Source of the DNA: Streptomyces sp. Je 1-79
GTDB lineage: Bacteria; Actinomycetota; Actinomycetes; Streptomycetales; Streptomycetaceae
Assembly (NCBI RefSeq): GCF_025195125.1
Contig: NZ_JAMGSL010000005.1
Location: 478,519-542,518 of the forward strand
DNA: 64,000 nt
Direction of reading: 5' to 3'
In this document: positions 55,212 through 63,481 of the stretch, piece after piece
Layout: every line of letters begins with the position of its first letter
Numbering within the stretch: the stretch's first letter is position 1
Position numbers and translations under genes: made by a program
Notes under the pieces: generated by a model
Seen by the model: the letters and a program-made list of their open reading frames with translations, nothing else
What the model was told of the DNA's origin: nothing
Databases searched by the model: none

Positions 55212-56510
55212 TCACGCGAGGAGCCTCAGCCCCGGCCGCGTTCCGTGGAGGTAGTGGTCGCCGATGTCACGCAGGCGGTGCGCCGGGGAGGACCGGGCCG
55301 TCAGGGCGCGGGCGTTGCGCCAGAACCTGTCGAAGCCGGGGCCGCCGCCCGGGGCCTCGGCGGGCTCCGTGGTGTCGACGAGTTCGAGGATCCGGGTCGT
55401 GATCCGGACCGCCGCCCGGCTCGTCACGGCCTCGGCCGCGGCGACGAGCACGGCGATGTCGGCGCGCTCCTCGACCCCCAGCGACCGCCCGGCACCCAGG
55501 CCGCGGGCCAGGGCGTCCGTCGCCCGTTCGACGACCGCCGCCGCGGCGTGCGCGGAGGTGGCCAACTCCCCGTAGGACAGCAGGAGATACGGGTCCTCGC
55601 CGCCGAACGGCTCGTCGGGCGCGCCGGTGCGCGACCCCGTCCGCGGTGGGACGGCCCGGGTCGCGCGGCTGACGTCCCGGGCCTCGGCCAGCGCCCCTTC
55701 GGCGATGCCGAGCCCGACGTGGACGAGGAGGAGGCGGAGCGCGAGCGGGGCGAGCGTCGTGAACGGGGCGACGTCGTGCTCGTCGCGGGGGAGGGAGCCG
55801 AGGACGTTCCGAGGGTCCACGGGGAGCTGATCGAACGTCACCGTCCCGGCGCCCGCGAGGCGCTGGCCCACCCGCTCGGCCCCGGCCTCCGTGAACACCG
55901 CGGGATCCGCCGGGTCCACCACCACGACGAGCAGTTCCCCGGTCTCCGTACAGCGCGCCCCGACGACGAGGCGGTCGGCGACGCTCACCCCGGAGGCGAA
56001 GGAGCGGCGCCCGTCGAGGACGTGTCCGCCGGGGGCCGGGGTGAGGGTGAGTCCTGGCTCCGCCCCCGTACGGGACGGCTCGACTCCGCCGGCGAGGAGC
56101 CGGCCCTCCCGCGCCGTGTCGGCCTCGAAGGAGCCGTGCGGGGAGGTCCTGGATGCGGGCGGCTCCCCCCCGGTGAGGAAACGGGCGGTCCAGGCGAGGA
56201 CGTGATGGTGGGCCAGGAGTTCGCCTATCGAGCCGTCGGCCGCGGAGATCTCCCGGATCACGGCGCAGGCGGCCCGCCAGTCGGCGCCGTGCCCGCTCGC
56301 CCCCGGCGGGGTGAGCAGCGCAGGCAGACCGGCCTCCTGGAGTCGGGCCACTTCGTCGAACGGGGGTTTCCCTGCCCGGTCCCTGGCCGGTGCGTCGAAG
56401 GCGAGGTCGTCCGCCAGCTCCCGGGTGACGCGGGGCCAGATCTCGTCGTCACCACGGCGGTCGGCCGGCCGGGAGGTGGGGCGCAGCGCTGACTTCTTCG
56501 GCGTTCTCAC
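55212..56510 (-). CDS. Acyl-CoA dehydrogenase-like flavoprotein (DszC/SfnB-type)
   Basis: A 432-residue flavoprotein with the acyl-CoA-dehydrogenase fold, closer to the flavin-dependent monooxygenases used for sulfur scavenging (DszC/SfnB type) than to beta-oxidation enzymes: PFDEVARLQEAGLPALLTP, REISAADGSIGELLAHHH, FASGVSVADRLVVGARC, and HVGLGIAEGALAEARD. The annotated start is GTG 56510, preceded by GAGAGGTGA; a longer frame to 56594 would translate across the inverted repeat at 56527-56552. The substrate cannot be read. It is preceded by an Rrf2 regulator gene on the same strand. Confidence 0.8.
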   Translation of the reverse strand: MRTPKKSALRPTSRPADRRGDDEIWPRVTRELADDLAFDAPARDRAGKPPFDEVARLQEAGLPALLTPPGASGHGADWRAACAVIREISAADGSIGELLAHHHVLAWTARFLTGGEPPASRTSPHGSFEADTAREGRLLAGGVEPSRTGAEPGLTLTPAPGGHVLDGRRSFASGVSVADRLVVGARCTETGELLVVVVDPADPAVFTEAGAERVGQRLAGAGTVTFDQLPVDPRNVLGSLPRDEHDVAPFTTLAPLALRLLLVHVGLGIAEGALAEARDVSRATRAVPPRTGSRTGAPDEPFGGEDPYLLLSYGELATSAHAAAAVVERATDALARGLGAGRSLGVEERADIAVLVAAAEAVTSRAAVRITTRILELVDTTEPAEAPGGGPGFDRFWRNARALTARSSPAHRLRDIGDHYLHGTRPGLRLLA

Positions 56511-56526
56511 GTCACCTCTCAAGTTT

Positions 56527-56552
56527 CCTAGCTTTCCCACTGGAATGGTAGG
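56527..56552. promoter_or_regulatory. Inverted repeat, likely Rrf2 operator
   Basis: CCTAGCTTTCC (56527-56537) and GGAATGGTAGG (56542-56552) form an 11-4-11 inverted repeat with 9 of 11 positions symmetric. It lies just upstream (minus strand) of the flavoprotein ribosome site. It is AT-richer than its surroundings and is a good operator candidate for the adjacent Rrf2 regulator; binding is inferred. Confidence 0.65.
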
Positions 56553-56634
56553 GATACTGACAGAGGGGTGACTCGGGCCCCAAGGGGCGTTCACATCATG
56601 GACAGCTCAATCCCGCGGGCCGAGACGCGACCCT

Positions 56635-56673
56635 GGCTCGGACGGTCAGGGACCCGGCTCGGACGGTCAGGGA
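56635..56673. repeat. 18-base direct repeat over the Rrf2 stop codon
   Basis: An 18-base sequence at 56635-56652 is exactly repeated at 56656-56673 (period 21). The second copy contains the TGA stop of the minus-strand Rrf2 gene (56667-56669), the first a second in-frame stop. Confidence 0.85.
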
Positions 56674-57125
56674 TTGGTCCAGGCGTCCGGGGCGTCGGCG
56701 AGCCCGGAGATCTCGGCCGGCAGTTTCCCCGCGGCCAGATCCGCGAGGGAGACCCCGTCGAGCACCTGGCGCACATTCGCCCGCAGCGCGATCCAGAGCG
56801 TCAGCAGCGACTCGGCGGGACCCGTGTACGACAGCTCCGGCGGCCGCACCCCGCGCACGGACACCAGGGGCCCGTCCACGCAGCGGATCACGTCCGCGAC
56901 CGAGATCGAGTCGGCCGGCCTGGCCAGCCAGTACCCGCCGTTGCCGCCGCGCTGGCTCTGCACCAGACCGCCCCGGCGCATGTCGCCGAGGATCCCCTCC
57001 AGGAACTTGTGCGAGATGTCCTGGCCGTCGGCGATCGTCTCGGCCTTCACCGGCCCCGCGTCCTGGGTGGCGGCCAGCTGGAGCGCGGCACGCACCGCGT
57101 AGTCGGCCCTGGCTGAGATGCGCAT
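56667..57125 (-). CDS. Rrf2-family transcriptional regulator
   Basis: A 152-residue Rrf2 protein: MRISARADYAVRAALQLA (helix 1), then the HTH with ISHKFLEGILGDMRRGGLVQSQRG and the wing NGGYWLARP. Only one cysteine (VIRCVDG) is present, so it is not the three-Cys iron-sulfur type (IscR/NsrR) and looks more like CymR-type sulfur regulators. ATG 57125 is the start; no good ribosome site is seen, and an in-frame GTG lies 6 bases upstream. It probably controls the flavoprotein downstream through the inverted repeat at 56527-56552. Confidence 0.9.
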   Translation of the reverse strand: MRISARADYAVRAALQLAATQDAGPVKAETIADGQDISHKFLEGILGDMRRGGLVQSQRGGNGGYWLARPADSISVADVIRCVDGPLVSVRGVRPPELSYTGPAESLLTLWIALRANVRQVLDGVSLADLAAGKLPAEISGLADAPDAWTNP

Positions 57126-57683
57126 GCTCACATTATTCCGCACCCTGGTGACCGGATTCGTACCCCGTGGGGGCGCGTGTTCCTTGTCGGTCCGCGCCCT
57201 TGACGCGGACCGTGACCGCGCCGACACTCGGGACCAGGAATCCGAGCGAACAGGTAGGGAACGATGGGCCTCGCGGGAGCACAGGACACGGCCGGTGCCG
57301 TCCGGTCGCCGCGCTCACCGTTCCTGACGTCCCGCCGTCACATCGACCTGCTGCGGGTGTGCAGCGCGGCGAGTCGTCACCGCAGCCGGGGTACCGGCTC
57401 CGCCGACTGAGCGGGCTCGTCCGCCGGGCGGTCGCGGGAGCGGAGGCGCCCCCGCCTGCCCGTCCGTTGCGCGAGCTGAGAGCCCTCGCCCGCCGGTCGG
57501 CGCGAGCCGAGAGTCTCCGCCGGGCGGGCACTCGCGAGCTGAGAGCCCCCGCCGGGCGTGCACGTCCGCCCCCTTTCACCACGGCTCCTCGCTCTCCTCC
57601 TTCCCGTACCTCTGCTGCCCCCGCGCGCGCCGACGCCGCCGCACGCCGCCGTGACCCAGCACCGAGCACCCCCAGGGAGAAGC
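57126..57683. promoter_or_regulatory. Divergent intergenic region with tandem repeats
   Basis: About 560 bases between the Rrf2 regulator (minus) and the reductase-like gene (plus). No gene is supported. It holds three imperfect repeats at 57471-57558. The reductase has AGGGAGA directly before its ATG at 57684. I recognise no clear -35/-10 pair for either gene. Confidence 0.5.
57471..57558. repeat. Three about 25-base imperfect tandem repeats
   Basis: Copies begin at 57471, 57502 and 57534 (period 31-32), each starting GCGAGC(T/C)GAGAG and ending in a CCGCCGGGCG-like part. The unit is close to three turns of the helix, so the copies would lie on nearly the same face of DNA. It lies 125-210 bases before the reductase start. 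It could be a regulator array or a simple duplication. Confidence 0.7.
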
Positions 57684-58580
57684 ATGTCCGTCACCCCGCA
57701 CCTCGGTCCCTACCTCCCCCCGCGCCTCGGCCCGGCCGTCCCCCCGGCCACCGTCACCCCCGCCTTCCGGGGCAGGATCGGCCGCGACGTCCGCAGCGGT
57801 CACTACGCGGTGCCGCACCGCTACCGGCTCCATCTGGCGCTCGCCTGTCCCGGCTGTCTGCGCATCGCCGTCACCCACGGCCTGCTCGGACTCCGCGAGA
57901 CCGTCCCCCTGTCCTTCCTCCCCGCCACCCCCGACACCCCCGGCGGCGGCTACGCGGTCCTGCGACCGCTGTACGAGGCCAGCGCCCACCAGTACGCGGG
58001 GCCGGCGGACGCGCCCGTCCTCAGCGACGGCTGGACCGGCCGGATCGTGAGCACGCACACGCCCGACATCCTGCGCGACCTCGCCCGTCGGTTCCGCGGC
58101 CCGGACCGCCCCGACCTGCTGCCGGAGGGGCGCGACGCGGAGACCGACGCGATCGGCGACCTGTGCGAGCGAGGCATCAACCGGGCCGCGCAGCACGCGG
58201 GGGAGCTGGGACTCGACGACGAGGCCGCCCATCGGGGCCCGCTCACCGTCCTCTTCGCCGCCCTCGGTGCACTGGAGCGCACGCTGGAGCGGCAGCCGTA
58301 CATTCTCGGCGACGCCGTCACCGCCGCCGACATCCACCTGTGGGTGACGCTGGTGCAGGTGGACACGGTCCACCGCCGGCACCTCGACGCCGCGGCCCTG
58401 GACCGGATCGCGGCCCATCCGGCGCTCTGGTCCTACGCCCGACGTCTCGCCGCACACCCCGCGTTCGGACCTCACCTCGACCTCGACGGCATCGCGGAAC
58501 GCCACCGCGCCCACTGCGCGGGCCGGGAGGCCGCCGGCGCGGCCATGGGCATCGTGGACTGGGCCGCGTACCGCGGCTGA
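57684..58580 (+). CDS. Glutathionyl-hydroquinone reductase-like GST (ECM4/YqjG family)
   Basis: A 298-residue omega-like glutathione transferase. The thioredoxin-fold half carries the catalytic Cys in ACPGCLRIAVTHGLLGL (about residues 54-70; the usual form is C-P-W-A), and the C-terminal all-helical half has GDAVTAADIHLWVTLVQVD (the N-cap/D motif) and DTVHRRHL. Actinomycetes use mycothiol rather than glutathione, so the thiol substrate is probably different. AGGGAGA precedes ATG 57684. It is divergent from the Rrf2 regulator. Confidence 0.9.
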   Translation: MSVTPHLGPYLPPRLGPAVPPATVTPAFRGRIGRDVRSGHYAVPHRYRLHLALACPGCLRIAVTHGLLGLRETVPLSFLPATPDTPGGGYAVLRPLYEASAHQYAGPADAPVLSDGWTGRIVSTHTPDILRDLARRFRGPDRPDLLPEGRDAETDAIGDLCERGINRAAQHAGELGLDDEAAHRGPLTVLFAALGALERTLERQPYILGDAVTAADIHLWVTLVQVDTVHRRHLDAAALDRIAAHPALWSYARRLAAHPAFGPHLDLDGIAERHRAHCAGREAAGAAMGIVDWAAYRG

Positions 58581-58587
58581 GGGGGCC

Positions 58588-58625
58588 GTACGGATCGGAG
58601 AGTGGGCTGTACGGATCGGAGAGTG
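58588..58625. repeat. 17-base direct repeat after reductase stop
   Basis: A 17-base sequence at 58588-58604 is exactly repeated at 58609-58625 (period 21), 8 bases after the stop of the reductase gene and before the convergent RhoGDI-like gene. Confidence 0.85.
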
Positions 58626-58660
58626 CGAGGCCGTGCGTGTCAGGGGGAGCGGTGGCCCGC

Positions 58661-59119
58661 TCAGGCGGCGAGGGGTTTCCAGTCCCTCCGGACCTCGAAG
58701 CGGTAGCCGCTCCGGTCGAGGACACGGCCCTCGCCGTCGACGAGCGCCGCCTCCACCTCGTAGAGGCCCCGGGCCCGCGGGCCGTTCGGTACGCGCTCCG
58801 GCGGGAGCGCCAGTTCGTAGGGGCCGCCGTGCCGGAAGTCCCCGAGCGCCACCTCGCGGCCACCCAGCTCGGCGCCTTCTCTGTGCCGCACGTCGACGAC
58901 CTTGAGCCCCGTAACCGAGGTGCCGTCCACCTGGAACCGGATCACGGCCCGGCACTCCGTGCCTTCCTTGACCGTGAACGGGGCGGACGTCGTCGCCGAG
59001 GGCGGGACCGGCACGGAGATGTCCTCGTGCCCGGTGAACTGGAGCTGCAATCCGAGCAGCCGGACGGTGGAGCGTTCCCGGGGCGGGACGGCCGGGGCCG
59101 TGTCGGCGAGGGAGGCCAT
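58661..59119 (-). CDS. RhoGDI-like beta-sandwich protein
   Basis: A 152-residue protein that matches the C-terminal domain of eukaryotic Rho GDP-dissociation inhibitors over almost its whole length: L-x-GL-x-L at the start, F-T-V-KEG-x-E-x-R-x-x-I-x-F-x-V (near residues 47-64), V-x-GLK, RARGLYEVEA and the final F-E-V-RRDWK (RhoGDI: ARGSY and KKDWKD). This is an immunoglobulin-like sandwich that in RhoGDI holds a prenyl group. The eukaryotic N-terminal regulatory arm is missing. No signal peptide, membrane helix or GTPase gene is present nearby. The role in bacteria is unknown; the prenyl-binding idea is inference only. Confidence 0.8.
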   Translation of the reverse strand: MASLADTAPAVPPRERSTVRLLGLQLQFTGHEDISVPVPPSATTSAPFTVKEGTECRAVIRFQVDGTSVTGLKVVDVRHREGAELGGREVALGDFRHGGPYELALPPERVPNGPRARGLYEVEAALVDGEGRVLDRSGYRFEVRRDWKPLAA

Positions 59120-59302
59120 GGTGTGCTCGCCTTCTCGGGGCAGGACCTCGCGAGCGAGGGGCGGACGGCGACGCCACAGCGGCTACCCGATTCGGCCCCG
59201 CGTATGCGGACGGCTCCACGCGCCGAACGGAGGCGCCGCGGGGCGGCCGTTGCGGGGCGGGCGTCGCGGAAGGGCGGGCGGCATGTGCCCCGCCCTTGTT
59301 CC

Positions 59303-60340
59303 TCAGCCTACGCGCCGCCCCACGAGCGGGTCCGTCGCGTCGCCGCTGCCCGCCCGTACACCCCGCAGGAAGGCACCCAGTGCCTCGACGGATGTCGTCG
59401 AGGGCTCCCAGTCGAGCTCCCGGCGGGCCCGCTCCGTGGACAGCACCGGCAGCTTCAGGACCGCGTCGAAGAGGTCCGGGGAGGCGGGCGCCACCCGCAG
59501 CCGCCAGGCCGCCGAGAGCAGGCCGCGTGCCGCGCCGCTCGGCACCTTCACGGGCCGCGCGCCCAGCAGGGACGAGAGCGTCGAGACGTCGATCACGGGG
59601 TCCGCCGCGAGATTGAACGGGCCCCGGACGTCGCGTACGAGCGCACGGCGGTACGCGTCGGCCGCGTCGTCCGTGTGCAGCACCTGGAACCGCAGCCCGT
59701 CCAGTTCGGGGAGCAGGGGCAGCAGGTCGGGGCGGAAGAGCCAGCCGGGGAAGAAGCGGCCGGCGAAGATCCGCCGCTGTTCGCTCGCCGACTCCTCCTT
59801 GAAGAGGAAACCGGGCCGCATCCGCACCACCCGGGTCTGCGGGTGGTCGCGCTCGAAGGTGTCCAGGACGCGTTCCAGATACGCCTTCTCGCGGGTGTAC
59901 GCGGCGCCCGGCCAGCCGTGGGTCGGCCAGGACTCGGAGACGGGCGTACCGCTCTCGGGCCCCGGTGAGTAGGCGCCGACGGACGAGGCGTGCACCAGGA
60001 CCGGCACGTGCGCGGCGGCCACGGCGTCGAGGACCCGCAGGGTGCCCAGGACGTTGGAGCGCCAGGTCTCGGCCGGGTCGTGCGTCGGCTGGAACCGCCA
60101 GGCGAGGTGGACCACCGCGTCGGCGTCCGCGATGTACTGCGCGAGCCGTGGCTCGTCGCTCTCCAGCGACAGGTCCACCTCGGCCCATCGCGCCTTCGTC
60201 AGCGTCAGCGCGGGCGTGCGGCGGGCCAGCCCGAGGACGGAGGCGACCCGTGGCTCGCGCTCCAGAGCCCGCATCAGACTCGTGCCGACATTGCCCGTCG
60301 CGCCGGTGACGACGACCTTCAGTCCCTCGCTCTCCTTCAT
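59303..60340 (-). CDS. NAD-dependent epimerase/dehydratase (extended SDR)
   Basis: A 345-residue extended short-chain dehydrogenase/reductase. The nucleotide loop is VTGATGNVGTSL (G-x-x-G-x-x-G, about residues 11-22), VVHLAWRF marks strand 4, and YTREKAYLE gives the Tyr-x3-Lys active-site pair. The C-terminal substrate domain is complete. Such proteins act on nucleotide sugars or similar substrates; specificity cannot be read. GGAAGG precedes ATG 60340. It is divergent from the DUF5133 gene. Confidence 0.9.
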   Translation of the reverse strand: MKESEGLKVVVTGATGNVGTSLMRALEREPRVASVLGLARRTPALTLTKARWAEVDLSLESDEPRLAQYIADADAVVHLAWRFQPTHDPAETWRSNVLGTLRVLDAVAAAHVPVLVHASSVGAYSPGPESGTPVSESWPTHGWPGAAYTREKAYLERVLDTFERDHPQTRVVRMRPGFLFKEESASEQRRIFAGRFFPGWLFRPDLLPLLPELDGLRFQVLHTDDAADAYRRALVRDVRGPFNLAADPVIDVSTLSSLLGARPVKVPSGAARGLLSAAWRLRVAPASPDLFDAVLKLPVLSTERARRELDWEPSTTSVEALGAFLRGVRAGSGDATDPLVGRRVG

Positions 60341-60492
60341 GCAATCGACCTTCCGCCATCCGCGGCGGACGCGCACGCCGGACCGGTCCGGCCCCGTGCC
60401 GTGACGGATCGTGTCCGTATCGGTCGCGCGGGTGACGCGGTGACCCGAATATGGAGCGACGGAGGGAAGGGGGCCGCGCCAGGAGGAGCATG

Positions 60493-60735
60493 ATGTTGCT
60501 GCCCGACAGAAACACGGTCGACCGGCTGCTGCGGCACTACAGGGCCCAGGAAAGGGTGGTCCTGGCCCGGCCGTGCGACCTGTCGGTCCGCAGGCGTTTC
60601 GAGGACACGGCGTACACGTTGTGCGTGCTGATGGGCAAGCGGAACGCACGCGAGGCGGTGCATGCCGCCGAGCGGTACGTCGGGCGGACGAGCCCCGCGC
60701 CGCGCCAGGCCCTGGAGGGACTCCCGGGCTCCTGA
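60493..60735 (+). CDS. DUF5133 protein
   Basis: An 80-residue protein of a small Streptomyces-type family: MLLPDRNTVDRLLRHYRAQ at the start and RFEDTAYTLCVLMGKRNARE in the middle are its constant parts. All helical; function unknown. The ribosome site AGGAGG (60481-60486) fits ATG 60493 best; ATG 60490 directly before it is possible. It lies just upstream of the partner-switching genes on the same strand. Confidence 0.8.
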   Translation: MLLPDRNTVDRLLRHYRAQERVVLARPCDLSVRRRFEDTAYTLCVLMGKRNAREAVHAAERYVGRTSPAPRQALEGLPGS

Positions 60736-60826
60736 CGGCTTCCCCCGGCAGTTGGGCGAGCGCCGCTTTCCCGGGGCAAGAGTGGGGTAGGCGCCTGTAC
60801 GAGCGTGGAGAGAGGCGGGTGATCCG

Positions 60827-61186
60827 ATGGCGTCGGAGCGGTTCGCCGTGACGGCCGGGCCCGGACCGGAGCCGGGCGCCGTGGTGGTCTCCCTGACGGG
60901 GGAGCTCGACCACGACACCGCGGACACGCTGCGGCACGCGCTGGAGGAGCGGACCGGTGCGGTGCGGATCCTCGTCGACTGCGAGAAGCTGAGCTTCTGC
61001 GACTCGACGGGCCTGAACGTGCTGCTCCGGGCCCGTCTGCGCGCATTGGAGGAGGGCGGCCGGCTCGAACTCGCCGGCCTGCGCCCGCCCGTCTCCCGGA
61101 TGTTCGAGATCACGGGGGCGCGGACGGTGTTCCGCGTGTACGAGAACGTGGCCGAGGCGCTGACCGACCGGCGGGCGGGCGGCTAG
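60827..61186 (+). CDS. STAS-domain anti-sigma factor antagonist
   Basis: A 119-residue STAS protein of the SpoIIAA/RsbV type. The phosphorylatable Ser lies in FCDSTGLNVLL (about residue 65), after VVVSLTGELDHDTADTL. In partner switching the unphosphorylated form binds an anti-sigma kinase and frees the sigma factor. The HATPase gene follows 8 bases after its stop, so the two are an operon. ATG 60827 is in front of the conserved beta strand. Confidence 0.93.
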   Translation: MASERFAVTAGPGPEPGAVVVSLTGELDHDTADTLRHALEERTGAVRILVDCEKLSFCDSTGLNVLLRARLRALEEGGRLELAGLRPPVSRMFEITGARTVFRVYENVAEALTDRRAGG

Positions 61187-61193
61187 GCGCGGG

Positions 61194-61658
61194 ATGGCGG
61201 AGGGAGACGTGGGCGGGAAAGCCGGAGACGAGGGTCAGGTCCGGCGGCTCGTGCTGTTCGGGACCAAGGGCGTCGTCATGCGCTGCCGTGACTTCACGGC
61301 GGAGGCGCTCACCGACTGGGGCTGGATGCCGGCCGAGGACGACGAGGGCCGGGAGCGTGCGGAGGACGTCCTGCTCCTGGTCTCCGAGGTGGTCACCAAC
61401 GCGTGTCTGCATGCCGACGGCCCCGAGGAGCTGGTGCTGCGGCACCGCCGCGACCGCCTGCGGGTCGAGGTGTCCGACGCGAACCCCGAGCTCCCGAGGC
61501 GACGGCAGCCCCGGGCCCCGTCGCTGCCCGGCGGTCACGGTCTGATGGTCCTGGACCGGCTGGCCGGGGCCTGGGGCTCCGAGCCCCGCGACCGCGGCAA
61601 GGTCGTCTGGCTGGAGGTCACCCGCCCCGGGGACCAGCGGGCGCCCGGCGCCCTCTAG
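61194..61658 (+). CDS. HATPase anti-sigma/regulatory protein
   Basis: A 154-residue single-domain histidine-kinase-like ATPase (RsbW/SpoIIAB-type): SEVVTNACLHA is the N-box and LPGGHGLMVLDRL the G2 box. It would bind ATP and act as a serine kinase of the STAS protein upstream and/or as an anti-sigma factor. ATG 61194 follows the STAS stop by 8 bases. The neighbouring sigma factor at 61866 is convergent. Confidence 0.92.
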   Translation: MAEGDVGGKAGDEGQVRRLVLFGTKGVVMRCRDFTAEALTDWGWMPAEDDEGRERAEDVLLLVSEVVTNACLHADGPEELVLRHRRDRLRVEVSDANPELPRRRQPRAPSLPGGHGLMVLDRLAGAWGSEPRDRGKVVWLEVTRPGDQRAPGAL

Positions 61659-61764
61659 GCCCTGTCGTCACCATGGCCTCCTGCTCCCGACGCCTGGCAC
61701 GGCACCTCGCCGCGTTGTCGTCAGTCGCCCGAGTACGTCCAGTACGAGGGCGATCCCGGCCCGG

Positions 61765-61855
61765 GCGGTCAGTGGCCGCTCCCCGGCCGCCGCGCCGGCC
61801 CTCGCGGTCAGCCGACGGACCTGGTCCTCGCGGTCAGCCCGGTCCGTGCGGTCAG
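61765..61855. repeat. GCGGTCAG repeats past the sigma-factor stop
   Basis: GCGGTCAG occurs at 61765, 61804, 61830 and 61848, with longer shared flanks between the second and third. On the minus strand this is CTGACCGC in the region just after the TAG stop of the sigma gene, between two convergent genes. Spacing is irregular (39, 26, 18). Confidence 0.6.
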
Positions 61856-61865
61856 CGGTCGCTCC

Positions 61866-62774
61866 CTAGCCGACCGCGCCGATCCGGTCCGCGCGGTCTT
61901 CGAGCAGGCCCGTCCGGAGTTCGTCCAGGATCCGGGCGAGCAGCCGGGAGATGTGCATCTGCGACAGCCCGAGCCGCTCGCCGATCTCCGCCTGGGTCAG
62001 CTCGTCGCCGAACCGCAGTGCCAGGATCCGGCGGTCGCGCTCGTCCAGCCCCGCGATCAGCGGCTTGAGCGACTCCAGCGCGTCGATCAGCTCGAACGCC
62101 CGCTCCTCCTCACCGAGACGGCGGCCACCCGCGGTGACGGCCGACTCGTCGTCCCCGGTGGGTGTGTCGAGGGACCGGGCGACATAGCCGTTCGAGGCCT
62201 GCTCACCCTCGGCCACGCTCTCCTCGTCGATCCCCAGCTGGGCCGCGAGCTCGGCCCGGGTCGGGCGCCGCCCGAGGCGCTGCTCCATCGTGTCGATGGC
62301 CTTCGCCAGCTCGATCCGCAGTTCCTGGAGCCGTCGCGGCACCTGGACGGACCAGCTGGTGTCCCTGAAGAAACGTTTCATCTCCCCGACGATGGTGGGC
62401 AGCGCGAACGCCGAGAACTCCACGCCCCGGCCGACCTCGAAGCGGTCGATCGCCTTGATCAGACCGATCGTGCCGACCTGGACGATGTCCTCCGTCGGCT
62501 CGGCCCGGTTCCGGAACCGGCGCGCGGCGAACTTCACCAGGCTGAGGTTCAGCTCGATCAGCGTGTTCCGTACGTACGCGTGCTCGGGCGTGCCCTCCTC
62601 CAGCTCCCCCAGACGGGTGAAGAGGGCGGTGGAGAGAGTCTGGGCGTCGGCCGTGCTCGCCTCCGTGGGCCGGTCGATCTTCGGCAGGCCGCCCAGCGCG
62701 CGCTCGCGCACGGACGTGGCGTCGCCGGCCCGGGTGCCGGTCGTCGTGACGGTGTGCTTGCGGGGGGTGGGCAT
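61866..62774 (-). CDS. SigB/SigF/SigG-type RNA polymerase sigma factor
   Basis: A 302-residue stress/development-type sigma factor. Region 2: LIELNLSLVKFAARRFRNR (N-end), DIVQVGTIGLIKAIDRFE and FSAFALPTIVGEMKRFFRD; region 3: VQVPRRLQELRIELAKAID; region 4: DERDRRILALRFGDELTQAE and LGLSQMHISRLLARIL. Factors of this family are held by RsbW-type anti-sigma proteins, and two HATPase genes flank it. The start ATG 62774 has GAGGGAG upstream. Which HATPase is the true partner cannot be told. Confidence 0.95.
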   Translation of the reverse strand: MPTPRKHTVTTTGTRAGDATSVRERALGGLPKIDRPTEASTADAQTLSTALFTRLGELEEGTPEHAYVRNTLIELNLSLVKFAARRFRNRAEPTEDIVQVGTIGLIKAIDRFEVGRGVEFSAFALPTIVGEMKRFFRDTSWSVQVPRRLQELRIELAKAIDTMEQRLGRRPTRAELAAQLGIDEESVAEGEQASNGYVARSLDTPTGDDESAVTAGGRRLGEEERAFELIDALESLKPLIAGLDERDRRILALRFGDELTQAEIGERLGLSQMHISRLLARILDELRTGLLEDRADRIGAVG

Positions 62775-62902
62775 GAGGGCTCCCTCGACGGGTTGGGCGA
62801 GCCTCGGCCGCCGATCTGGCGGGCGGCCCATCGTTCGAGCGTCCTAGGGAAACATTCCCCTTTGGTGCGGTTTGACACCGAATGGGTGGGAAGCGGAGAC
62901 GT

Positions 62903-63364
62903 ATGACTAGCGCACGGAAGGGTCTCGTAACGGCTCGCGCGGCGGAACGGTCCCGGCGTTTCACGCTGGGTGACGGCCCGGGAATCGTGGGCGAGTGCCG
63001 CGACCTCACCCGAAAGGCGCTGCGCGAGTGGTTCGGCCCACGGGCCGTCCCGGGCAACGTCGCCGTCGACGACATCCTGCTGCTCGTCTCGGAGGTGGTC
63101 GCCAACGCGCACGAGCACGGTGGAACCCCGTACGAGCTCCGTCTTGACCGCACCGACGGGCGCCTGTGGGTCCAGGTCAGCGACACCAGCCCGGTACGTC
63201 CCCGGCCGCACGGCCCGCACCGGCCGAGCCGGTGTTCGGGGCACGGGCTCTACCTGCTCGAACGGCTCTCCGCGGGGTGGGGCTCGGTGCCGCGCGGCGG
63301 GGGCAAGGCGGTCTGGTTCGAGGCCGCCGTGACAGGCGCTGCCGAGCCCGCGGCCCGTGCCTAG
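62903..63364 (+). CDS. Second HATPase anti-sigma/regulatory protein
   Basis: A 153-residue RsbW-type ATPase-domain protein, divergent from the sigma gene: SEVVANAHEHG is the N-box, RCSGHGLYLLERL the G2 box. Its start is the ATG 62903 (MTSARKGLV); the ATG-like start at 62882 is less likely. Its nearest same-strand neighbour is the multi-HAMP kinase 118 bases downstream. It probably belongs to the same signalling group as the sigma factor and the STAS/HATPase pair. Confidence 0.9.
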   Translation: MTSARKGLVTARAAERSRRFTLGDGPGIVGECRDLTRKALREWFGPRAVPGNVAVDDILLLVSEVVANAHEHGGTPYELRLDRTDGRLWVQVSDTSPVRPRPHGPHRPSRCSGHGLYLLERLSAGWGSVPRGGGKAVWFEAAVTGAAEPAARA

Positions 63365-63481
63365 AGTGGAAGTGGCGGAACGCCGCCGGGGGTGGCGCCC
63401 GGTACTCGTACCAGGACCGTCCGCAGCGCCGTACCGCTTCTGTGCCCCTCCCGTACCCGTCCGTGCAGCGCGAGGTCCGCG

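Noticed and set aside
62872..62900. SigA-type promoter starting with TTGACA before the second HATPase
   Set aside because: TTGACA at 62872-62877 is perfect, but no -10 lies 16-19 bases on (GAGAC), and the distance to the start codon is too short.
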